Positions 16,448-23,274 of a DNA stretch of 49,287 nucleotides are shown piece after piece. The stretch is from DATHYU01 sp033722675 (GTDB lineage: Bacteria; Actinomycetota; Acidimicrobiia; Spongiisociales; UBA11373), in contig JAWVYO010000005.1 in assembly GCA_033722675.1 (NCBI GenBank), forward strand, positions 1 through 49,287. The letters are read 5' to 3'. The translations under genes were made by a program, and so were the position numbers. Each line of letters starts with the position of its first letter. Positions within the stretch are counted from its first letter, which is position 1. The notes beneath the pieces were generated by a model. It worked only from the letters and a program-made list of their open reading frames with translations, was not told where the DNA came from and made no database searches.

Positions 16448-18208
16448 TCAGAAGAGGCCGACGACCTCGCCCTTCTCGTCGATGTCGACCTGCATGTAGG
16501 CCGGCGTGGACCCGAGACCCGGCATCGTTCGCATCTCGCCGAGGAGCGGGTAGATGAACCCGGCCCCCACCGACGCCCGCACCTCGCGCACGGGCACGGT
16601 GAACCCCTTGGGCCGACCCTTCAGCGCCGGGTCGTGACTGATGGACAGATGCGTCTTCGCCATGCAGATCGGCAGGTAGCCGAAGCCCTGCTCCTCGTAG
16701 TCGTCGATCTGGCGCTCCGCCACCGGTGAGTACTCGACGTCGCCCGCCCCGTAGACCTCGCGGCAGATGATCTCGATCTTCTGGCGGATCGACATGTCGA
16801 GCGGGTAGAGGTACGAGAACTCGTTGGGCGACTCGGCGGCCTCGGCGACCGCGGCGGCCAGATCCCGGGCCCCCTCGCCCCCGTCCGCCCAGTGGTTGGC
16901 GAGCACGGCATCGGTGGCACCGGCCCTGATGGCCGCCTCCTTGATCCGGTTGATCTCGGTGGCCGAGTCGGTCGGGAAGCTGTTGATCGCCACCACGACG
17001 GGGACGCCGAACCGCTTGGCGTTCTCGATGTGCGCCGCGAGGTTGGGCATCCCGGCGTCGAGCAGCGACAGGTTCTCCTCCGTGTAGGCCTTCGCCAGCG
17101 GCCGGCCGGCGACGACCCGGGGACCGCCCCCGTGGGTCTTGAGGGCCCGCACGGTGGCCACCATCACCACGCAGTCGGGCACGAGGCCCGAGGTGCGGCA
17201 CTTGATGTCCATGAACTTCTCCATGCCCATGTCGGCGCCGAAGCCCGACTCGGTGACCACGTAGTCGCCGAGGTGGAGCGCGACGCGATCGGCGAGGATC
17301 GACGAGTTGCCGTGCGCGATGTTCGCGAACGGGCCGGCGTGGACGAACGCCGCCTGGCCCTCGAGCGTCTGCATGATCGTGGGATGCACCGTCTCGCGCA
17401 TGAGCACGGTGACGGCGCCCGCCACGCCGAGGTCCTCGAGGGTGATCGGGGATCCGGCCTTCGACGTGCCGACGACCACCCGGCCCACCCGGTCGCGCAG
17501 GTTCCGCAGCGCCGAGGCGTAGTCCTCGCCGTCGACGAGGGCCAGGATCGCCATGAGCTCGGAGGCCACGGTGATGTCGAACCCGGTCTCGCGGGGCCGG
17601 CCGTCGAGCCGGCCGCCGAGCCCCGCGATGACGTTGCGCAGGGCCCGGTCGTTGACGTCCACCACCCGGTTCCATTGGATCCGGAAGGGGTCGATGCCGA
17701 TCCGCTCGAGGTCCAGCTCCGCGAGCTCGTCGTCGGTCATCCGCCCCTCGTGGTACCAGCGGGCGTCGATGGCGGCGGCCACGAGGTTGTGGGCGACCCC
17801 GATGGCGTGGATGTCGCCGGTGAGGTGCAGGTTGAACTCGTCCATGGGGACGACCTGGCTGTACCCGCCGCCGGCGGCACCGCCCTTGATCCCGAAGGTG
17901 GGGCCCATCGAGGGCTGGCGGATGCAGGCGATCGCCTTGTGGCCGAGGGCGCCGAGGCCCTGGACGAGCCCGATCGTGGTGGTCGTCTTGCCCTCGCCGA
18001 GGGGGGTGGGGGTGATGGCGGTGACGTCGATGTACTTGCCGCGGTCCCGGTCGCCGACGCGCTTGAGGATGTCGAGATGCACCTTGCCCTTGGTGGCCCC
18101 GAAGGGGATGAGCTCGGACGCCTCGATGCCGTAGGCCTCGGCCAGCTCGGTGATCGGCTGGACGGTCGCCGCTCGGGCGATCTCCAGGTCGGAGGGGATG
18201 GTGCTCAC
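16448..18208 (-). CDS. fhs: Formate-tetrahydrofolate ligase
   Basis: 586 residues from the GTG at 18208, slightly longer than the usual 555-560. The start VSTIPSDLEIARAATVQPI matches the family N-terminus, and TPTPLGEGKTTTT (67-79) is the ATP-binding P-loop. The C-terminal segment GEMRTMPGLGSTPAYMQVDID is also typical. It joins formate and tetrahydrofolate with ATP, or runs in reverse during C1 oxidation; with sarcosine and dimethylglycine oxidases producing methylene-folate nearby, disposal of C1 units as formate is plausible. AGGAGG lies 5 nt before the GTG. Upstream on this strand are a TAGGGT box (18247-18252) and the 35-bp shared element, and the next gene is divergent. Confidence 0.93.
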   Translation of the reverse strand: MSTIPSDLEIARAATVQPITELAEAYGIEASELIPFGATKGKVHLDILKRVGDRDRGKYIDVTAITPTPLGEGKTTTTIGLVQGLGALGHKAIACIRQPSMGPTFGIKGGAAGGGYSQVVPMDEFNLHLTGDIHAIGVAHNLVAAAIDARWYHEGRMTDDELAELDLERIGIDPFRIQWNRVVDVNDRALRNVIAGLGGRLDGRPRETGFDITVASELMAILALVDGEDYASALRNLRDRVGRVVVGTSKAGSPITLEDLGVAGAVTVLMRETVHPTIMQTLEGQAAFVHAGPFANIAHGNSSILADRVALHLGDYVVTESGFGADMGMEKFMDIKCRTSGLVPDCVVMVATVRALKTHGGGPRVVAGRPLAKAYTEENLSLLDAGMPNLAAHIENAKRFGVPVVVAINSFPTDSATEINRIKEAAIRAGATDAVLANHWADGGEGARDLAAAVAEAAESPNEFSYLYPLDMSIRQKIEIICREVYGAGDVEYSPVAERQIDDYEEQGFGYLPICMAKTHLSISHDPALKGRPKGFTVPVREVRASVGAGFIYPLLGEMRTMPGLGSTPAYMQVDIDEKGEVVGLF

Positions 18209-18246
18209 GACGGCCTCCTCGGTGCGGGCGTCTGGACCGTGGCGGG

Positions 18247-18252
18247 ACCCTA
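18247..18252 (-). promoter_or_regulatory. Putative -10 box (TAGGGT) of fhs
   Basis: On the minus strand TAGGGT lies 39 nt before the GTG. The shared element begins 3 bp upstream of it and covers where a -35 box would lie. Confidence 0.45.
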
Positions 18253-18255
18253 GCA

Positions 18256-18290
18256 GCACCACCATGCGGAACGTCGCCGCATCGTGGAAC
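18256..18290 (-). promoter_or_regulatory. 35-bp bipartite element shared with the sox promoter, probable IclR operator
   Basis: Read on the minus strand this is GTTCCACGATGCGGCGAC (from 18290 to 18273) followed by GTTCCGCATGGTGGTGC (to 18256): two half-sites beginning GTTCC, 18 bp apart. A block with the same order and spacing sits at 21704-21738 before soxB. The second half-sites match at 14 of 17 positions, the first at 12 of 18. It lies between fhs and the divergent FAD amine oxidase, so it could serve both. The candidate regulator is the IclR protein encoded at 20928-21683. Confidence 0.6.
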
Positions 18291-18324
18291 ATTCTCGGGG
18301 CTGGCGCCCCGGGGCCCCGGTCGG

Positions 18325-18330
18325 TACCCT
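18325..18330 (+). promoter_or_regulatory. Putative -10 box (TACCCT) for the FAD amine oxidase
   Basis: TACCCT lies 26 nt before the GTG at 18357 and 34 bp after the shared element, leaving a short leader that carries a GGGAG ribosome site. Confidence 0.35.
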
Positions 18331-18356
18331 GCCGCGCCGCGAAGCCGGGAGCCACC

Positions 18357-19670
18357 GTGTCGGACGACGTCGACGCCATCATCATCGGAGCCGGGGTCAT
18401 CGGCGCCGCCCTCGCCCTCGAGCTGACGCGCAAGGGCTACCGGACGCTCAACGTCGACAAGCTGCCGGCCCCCGGCTATGGCTCGACCTCCAACTCCTGC
18501 GCCATCGTGCGCGCCAGCTACTCCACGTGGGACGGCGTGGCCATGGCCTACGAGGGTTTCGGCTACTGGCACGACTGGACCGGCTACCTGGGGCTCGGCG
18601 ACCACGACGAGGAGCTCGCCCGCTACGTGAACTGCGGCACGCTCCAGATCAAGAACCGCCACGACGACCGCTGGCAGCGTGTGGTCGCGCTCTACGACGA
18701 CGTGGGGGTGGAGTACGAGCACTGGGACCTCGACACGCTGCGAAGCCGCGTGCCGATCTTCAGCACCGGATCCTTCTACCCGCCGAAGCGCCCCGGGGAC
18801 GAGGGGTTCTGGGACGATCCCGACGACCGCATCATCGGGGCGATCCACACGCCCGGGTCCGGCTACGTCAACGACCCGCAGCTGGCGACCCGCAATCTCG
18901 CCACCGCGGCGACGGCCGAGGGGGCGACGTTCCGCTACGGCGTCGAGGTCGTGGACGTGCGACGCACCGACGGCCGGGTGGCGGGGATCACCCTCGCCAA
19001 CGGCGAGCAGATCGACGCCCCGATCGTCGTGAACGTGGCGGGTCCGCACTCCTTCGTCGTCAACCGCATGGCGGGCGTCGACGACGAGATGAACATCGGG
19101 ACCAGGGCGCTCCGTCACGAGGTCCACCACGTGCCCGCCCCGTCGTCCTACGACTACGAGCACGACGGGCACCACGTCTCCGACGGCGACGCCGGGATCT
19201 ACTTCCGGCCCGAGACGGCGAACCACATCCTCGTCGGCAGTGAGGATCCCGACTGCGACCCGCGGATCTGGGTGGAGGACCCCGACGCCTACGACACCAG
19301 CGTGAGCCACGACCAGTGGGAGGCGCAGGTGATGCGCCTCGCCCGACGCATCCCCGACCTGCCGATCCCGTCGCAGCCGAAGGGTCTCGTGGACCTCTAC
19401 GACGTGTCCGACGACTGGATCCCCATCTACGACCGCTCGTCGCTCGACGGCTACTACATGGCGATCGGGACGTCGGGGAACCAGTTCAAGAACGCCGGGG
19501 TCGTCGGGTACTGCATGGCCGAGCTGATCGACGCCGTGGAGCGGGGCCACGACCACGACGCCGATCCCCTCCGGATCGACCAGCGCTACACCGACCTCAC
19601 CCTCGACATGGGGTTCTACTCCCGCAACCGGGAGATCAACCCGAACTCCTCCTTCTCGGTGAACGGCTGA
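18357..19670 (+). CDS. FAD-dependent amine/amino-acid oxidoreductase (DAO family)
   Basis: 437 residues. The FAD dinucleotide motif IIIGAGVIGAALALELTRKGY lies at about 8-28, and the C-terminal GTSGNQFKNAGVVGYCMAEL is the usual FAD-closing segment of sarcosine oxidase beta-like proteins. It is single-domain with no GcvT part, so it is distinct from the dimethylglycine dehydrogenase. Likely reaction: oxidative demethylation or deamination of a small N-methylated or amino acid; substrate unknown. The GTG is preceded by GGGAG. A longer upstream frame is rejected because it runs through the divergent promoter region. It pairs with an MFS transporter 14 bp downstream, perhaps its uptake system. Confidence 0.85.
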   Translation: MSDDVDAIIIGAGVIGAALALELTRKGYRTLNVDKLPAPGYGSTSNSCAIVRASYSTWDGVAMAYEGFGYWHDWTGYLGLGDHDEELARYVNCGTLQIKNRHDDRWQRVVALYDDVGVEYEHWDLDTLRSRVPIFSTGSFYPPKRPGDEGFWDDPDDRIIGAIHTPGSGYVNDPQLATRNLATAATAEGATFRYGVEVVDVRRTDGRVAGITLANGEQIDAPIVVNVAGPHSFVVNRMAGVDDEMNIGTRALRHEVHHVPAPSSYDYEHDGHHVSDGDAGIYFRPETANHILVGSEDPDCDPRIWVEDPDAYDTSVSHDQWEAQVMRLARRIPDLPIPSQPKGLVDLYDVSDDWIPIYDRSSLDGYYMAIGTSGNQFKNAGVVGYCMAELIDAVERGHDHDADPLRIDQRYTDLTLDMGFYSRNREINPNSSFSVNG

Positions 19671-19684
19671 CGGAGCGAACACCG

Positions 19685-20959
19685 ATGGCTGCCGACGACA
19701 CACTGGCCGCTCGCGCCGCGACCCGGATCTGGTCGCTCTACGTGGGGCTCGGCCTCCTGGCCCTCGGGACGGGCCTGCAGGGGACGCTCGTGGGGGTGCG
19801 CACCCAGATCGAGGGGTTCTCCGACGGGGTGACCGGCGTGGTCATGGCCGCCTACTACGCCGGGTTCCTCGCCGGCTCCTTCGTCGCCCCCCGGATCGTC
19901 CTCCGGGTGGGTCACATCCGCGTGTTCGCCGGACTCGCCTCGGGGGCGTCGATCGCCGCGCTCGTCTATTCGCTGTCGGCCTCGGCCCTGACGTACGGGG
20001 CGATGCGCCTGCTGACGGGGGTGTGCCTCGCCGGGCTCTACGTGGTCGCGGAGAGCTGGATCAACACCGAGGCGACGAACACCACCCGGGGTCGCCTGCT
20101 GGGCCTGTACATGGTCACCCTGATGGGCGGCGCGGCCATCGGGCAGTTCCTGCTCAACGTCGACGACCCGGCGAGCTTCGAGCTCTTCGTGTTCTCCTCG
20201 GTGCTCATCTCCCTCGCGCTGCTGCCCGTCTCCCTCGCGCAGTCCCCTGCCCCACAGTTCGCCGTGCAGACCCCCACGGGGCTCCGCACGCTGATGCGAC
20301 GATCGCCGCTGGGGGCGGTCGGCGGCGTGCTCACCGGCGCATCGACGGGCGCCATCCTGGGCATGGGCGCCGTCTACGCCACACGGGCGGGTCTCGACAC
20401 GACGGAGATCACGCTCTTCATGGCGGCCGCCCTCGCCGGAGGCATGGCCTTCCAGCTCCCGATCGGCCGGCTGTCCGACCGGCTCCCCCGCCGGCGTGTG
20501 ATCCTCGCCACCTCCCTGGCGGCCACGGGGGTCGCGCTGGCCGCCGTGGCGATCCCCCCCGACACCCCCCTCATGATCCTCGCCGCCCTGGGGTACGGCG
20601 GCCTCGCGTTCACGATGTACTCGCTGTCGATCAGCCTCATCAACGACCTCACGCCCCCCGACGAGTTCGTGGGCTCCGCGGCGGTCTTCCTCTTCCTGTC
20701 GGGAATCGGGGCGATCGCCGGGCCGATGATCGCCGCGGCCGCCATCGCGTCGCTCGGGCCCGAGGGGTACTGGTGGAGCCTGGCCGCCTTCTACGCCCCC
20801 GTCGCGGTCCTCGCGGTCTGGCGGATCGTGAGCCAGTCGAGGCTGGGGCCCGCCATCCGGCTCGCCTCCCCGATCTACCGTCCCACACCGGTCCTCGGCC
20901 ACGTCATCGAGGAGGCGCCTGTCGCCGTCAGCCCTCCCGAGACTCCAGCCGCTCACTGA
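19685..20959 (+). CDS. MFS transporter
   Basis: 424 residues with about twelve hydrophobic helices in two halves. The cytoplasmic loop after helix 2 is weak, but GRLSDRLPRRRVI between helices 8 and 9 is the classic MFS A-motif, and TRGRLLGLYMV is the YcaD/TMGP-type segment after helix 4. It sits in the cytoplasmic membrane; substrate unknown, probably linked to the FAD oxidase upstream (14-bp gap, CGGAG ribosome site). Its last 32 nt overlap the convergent IclR gene. Confidence 0.87.
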   Translation: MAADDTLAARAATRIWSLYVGLGLLALGTGLQGTLVGVRTQIEGFSDGVTGVVMAAYYAGFLAGSFVAPRIVLRVGHIRVFAGLASGASIAALVYSLSASALTYGAMRLLTGVCLAGLYVVAESWINTEATNTTRGRLLGLYMVTLMGGAAIGQFLLNVDDPASFELFVFSSVLISLALLPVSLAQSPAPQFAVQTPTGLRTLMRRSPLGAVGGVLTGASTGAILGMGAVYATRAGLDTTEITLFMAAALAGGMAFQLPIGRLSDRLPRRRVILATSLAATGVALAAVAIPPDTPLMILAALGYGGLAFTMYSLSISLINDLTPPDEFVGSAAVFLFLSGIGAIAGPMIAAAAIASLGPEGYWWSLAAFYAPVAVLAVWRIVSQSRLGPAIRLASPIYRPTPVLGHVIEEAPVAVSPPETPAAH

Positions 20960-21683
20960 TCGCCGACGCCTTCTCGACGACGAGGTGGGCGATCGCGGTT
21001 TCCTCGCCCTCGCCCGGGAACCGGTACGCCGGACCGTGGATGTGGATGGCGGCTCGGGGGCGTCCCCGCCGGTCGAGGATGGGCGCCGCCACCGAGTTGA
21101 TCCCCTCGACGAACTCCTCGAACACCCACACGTATCCCTCCGCCCGGATGGCCTCCAGGCGCGTCCGCACCCGGTCGGGGTCGACCACCGTCGCGTCCGT
21201 GAACCGCTCGAGCGACCGGCGCAGGTAGCGCTCGATCCGCTCGGACGGCCAATACGCCAGCATCGCCAGGCCCGACGGGACGACGTGCATGGGGACCAGC
21301 TCCCCCGTCCAGTCGCGCACCTGCACGGCGTTGTCCGAGTCCACCTGGGCGACGTAGTGGACCCGGTATCCGTCGGGCACCGACAGTCCCGCATCCTCCC
21401 CGGTCTCGTGGGCGAGGAGGGCCAGGTGCGGGCGGGCCCGGGCGACGAGGTCGACGCCGAAGGCCGTGGAGCCGGCCAACGACGGGATGACCGGCCCGAT
21501 CCGCCACCGCCCCCCGTCGCCGGCCTGTTCCACCGCCCCTTCGGCCTCGAGGGTCCGCAGCAGACGCGACACGGTGCTCTTCGGGAGGTCGCACGCGAGG
21601 GCCAGTTCGGTCACGCCCATCGACGCCGAGGCCAGTTGCTGCATGACCACGAAGGCCCGGTGGATCGATTGGACGGTGGTCAT
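20928..21683 (-). CDS. IclR-family transcriptional regulator, divergent from soxBDAG
   Basis: 251 residues. The winged helix-turn-helix covers about 1-65 (MGVTELALACDLPKSTVSRLLRTLEAEG) and the IclR effector domain about 75-245. The ATG at 21683 is preceded by GAGGG; a start 27 nt earlier has no ribosome site. On the minus strand a TATCGT box at 21709-21714 lies inside the 35-bp element, so the protein probably represses itself together with soxB, and perhaps fhs. The effector may be sarcosine, dimethylglycine or a downstream metabolite, which is inference from position. It is clearly different from the IclR protein at 6486 and has a different putative operator. Confidence 0.9.
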   Translation of the reverse strand: MTTVQSIHRAFVVMQQLASASMGVTELALACDLPKSTVSRLLRTLEAEGAVEQAGDGGRWRIGPVIPSLAGSTAFGVDLVARARPHLALLAHETGEDAGLSVPDGYRVHYVAQVDSDNAVQVRDWTGELVPMHVVPSGLAMLAYWPSERIERYLRRSLERFTDATVVDPDRVRTRLEAIRAEGYVWVFEEFVEGINSVAAPILDRRGRPRAAIHIHGPAYRFPGEGEETAIAHLVVEKASAISERLESREG

Positions 21684-21694
21684 GGGCCCTCGGC

Positions 21695-21700
21695 TAGGGT
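21695..21700 (+). promoter_or_regulatory. Putative -10 box (TAGGGT) of the sox operon
   Basis: TAGGGT lies 3 bp upstream of the 35-bp element. Transcription would begin inside the element, so bound regulator should block it. Confidence 0.5.
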
Positions 21701-21703
21701 GCG

Positions 21704-21738
21704 GTCCCACGATACAGCCCTGTTCCGGATGGTGGAAC
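21704..21738 (+). promoter_or_regulatory. 35-bp bipartite element in the IclR-soxB intergenic region, probable operator
   Basis: The first half is GTCCCACGATACAGCCCT (21704-21721). The second half, 21722-21738, is GTTCCGGATGGTGGAAC, whose ends GTTCC and GGAAC are inverted repeats, a form known from IclR-family sites. The same two-part block occurs before fhs (18256-18290). It overlaps the IclR gene's own -10 box on the minus strand and the sox start region on the plus strand. Confidence 0.65.
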
Positions 21739-21757
21739 TCGGGCGGGAGGCCACGGC

Positions 21758-23017
21758 ATGGCGCGGCGACGGCACCGCTACTCGGCGCTCTCCCTCCTTC
21801 GTCACGGCCTGCGCCGACGCCCGTGGCCGAGGGTCGTCGAGCATCACGAGCTGCGTTCGTCCTACGACGTCGTGATCGTCGGGGGCGGCGTCCACGGGCT
21901 CGCCACCGCCCATTACCTCGCCGCCAACCACGGCATCACCGACGTCGCCGTCATCGACAAGTCCTACATCGGATCGGGGGGCTCGGGCCGCAACACCGCC
22001 ATCGTCCGCTCGAACTACCTGACGCCCGAGGGCTCGAACTTCTACCAGCGCTCGGTGGAGCTGTACGAAGAGCTCGCCACCGACCTCAACTTCAACATCA
22101 TGTTCGAGCAGCGGGGGCACATGACCCTCGCCCACAACGACGCGTCGCTGCGCACCATGCGCTGGCGCGCCGAGGTGAACAAGCTCCAGGGGATCGACTC
22201 GAGCGTGATCGACCCCGACGAGATCGCGAAGCTCGTCCCCTTCATGGACGTCTCGGACCACCCGCGCTACCCCATCCTCGGCGCCCTGTGGCATCCCCCC
22301 GGGGGGATCGTCCGCCACGACGCCGTGGTGTGGGGCTACGCCCGCGCCGCCGCCGCCGCCGGCGTGCACATCCACCAGCAGACCGAGGTGACCGACATCG
22401 AGGTCACCGACGGCCGCGTGACCGGCGTGGTGACCGACCGGGGCCGCATCGCCACGGGCACGGTGGTCAACTGCACCGCCGGCTGGTCGTCGCTGATCTC
22501 GGAGATGGCCGGGGTCCGGCTGCCCATCACCACCCGTCCGCTGCAGGCCGCGGTGACCGAGCCCGTCCAGCCCTTCCTCTCCCCCGTCGTCGTCTCCGGG
22601 ACCCTCCACGTGTACGTGTCGCAGACCGCCCGGGGCGAGCTCGTCTTCGGGGCCTCCGTCGACCCCTTCACCTCGTACTCGACGCGCGGATCCCTCGAGT
22701 TCACGGAGGGCCTCGCCGGCCACGTGCTCGAGCTCATGCCGGCCATCGGGCGAATGCGACTCCTCCGCCAGTGGGCCGGGCTCTGCGACATGACCCCGGA
22801 CTTCGCGCCGATCATCGGGACCACCCCGGTCGAGGGGTTCGTCGTCGACGTCGGCTGGGGCACGTACGGGTTCAAGGCGGGACCGGTGGCCGGCGAGCAG
22901 ACGGCCGCCCTCGTGGCCACGGGACGGGTTCCGCCGCTCATCGAGCCCTTCCGCCTGGACCGCTTCGCCGAAGGGCGGCTCGTCGGGGAGAAGGGAGCGG
23001 CCGCGGTCGGCCACTGA
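21758..23017 (+). CDS. soxB: Heterotetrameric sarcosine oxidase, beta subunit
   Basis: 419 residues. A basic N-terminal lead of 35 residues precedes the FAD motif VVIVGGGVHGLATAHYL (38-54). IVRHDAVVWGYARAA contains histidine 187, the position to which FMN is covalently bound in this family. The C-terminal DVGWGTYGFKAGPVAGEQ closes the FAD site. With the other subunits it oxidises sarcosine with O2 to glycine, passing the methyl carbon to folate. It is the first gene of a tightly packed operon in the conserved order soxB-D-A-G; its TGA overlaps the soxD ATG by one base. CGGGAGG gives the ribosome site. Confidence 0.95.
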   Translation: MARRRHRYSALSLLRHGLRRRPWPRVVEHHELRSSYDVVIVGGGVHGLATAHYLAANHGITDVAVIDKSYIGSGGSGRNTAIVRSNYLTPEGSNFYQRSVELYEELATDLNFNIMFEQRGHMTLAHNDASLRTMRWRAEVNKLQGIDSSVIDPDEIAKLVPFMDVSDHPRYPILGALWHPPGGIVRHDAVVWGYARAAAAAGVHIHQQTEVTDIEVTDGRVTGVVTDRGRIATGTVVNCTAGWSSLISEMAGVRLPITTRPLQAAVTEPVQPFLSPVVVSGTLHVYVSQTARGELVFGASVDPFTSYSTRGSLEFTEGLAGHVLELMPAIGRMRLLRQWAGLCDMTPDFAPIIGTTPVEGFVVDVGWGTYGFKAGPVAGEQTAALVATGRVPPLIEPFRLDRFAEGRLVGEKGAAAVGH

Positions 23018-23274
23018 TGCTGCTGCTCACCTGCCCCCACTGCGGCCCCCGCCCCTCCGACGAGTTCACCCATCGCGGCGAGATCGTCCCGCGTCCGGAG
23101 GTGTCGACCGTCTCGCCGGACGCCTGGCGGGCCTACCTGTACGAGCGGGCGAACGAGGCCGGCCCCGTCGTCGAGGAATGGTTCCACGGTTCGGGCTGCC
23201 GCCGCTTCCTCGTGATCGAGCGGGACACCGTGACGAACGAGATCGCCTCCGTCCGGGATCGGGCCGATCGATGA
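23017..23274 (+). CDS. soxD: Sarcosine oxidase, delta subunit
   Basis: 85 residues, the normal size. The zinc-binding positions are all present: C6 and C9 in TCPHCG, and H57 and C61 in FHGSGC, giving the same H-x3-C spacing as in characterised delta subunits. It is a small structural subunit of the tetramer. It overlaps soxB by one base and soxA by four (ATGA), so translation of the three is coupled. Confidence 0.93.
   Translation: MLLLTCPHCGPRPSDEFTHRGEIVPRPEVSTVSPDAWRAYLYERANEAGPVVEEWFHGSGCRRFLVIERDTVTNEIASVRDRADR

Noticed and set aside
15621..19703. A 1360-codon minus-strand open frame over fhs and the FAD oxidase.
   Set aside because: It covers parts of several genes in the wrong frame and has no recognisable domain.
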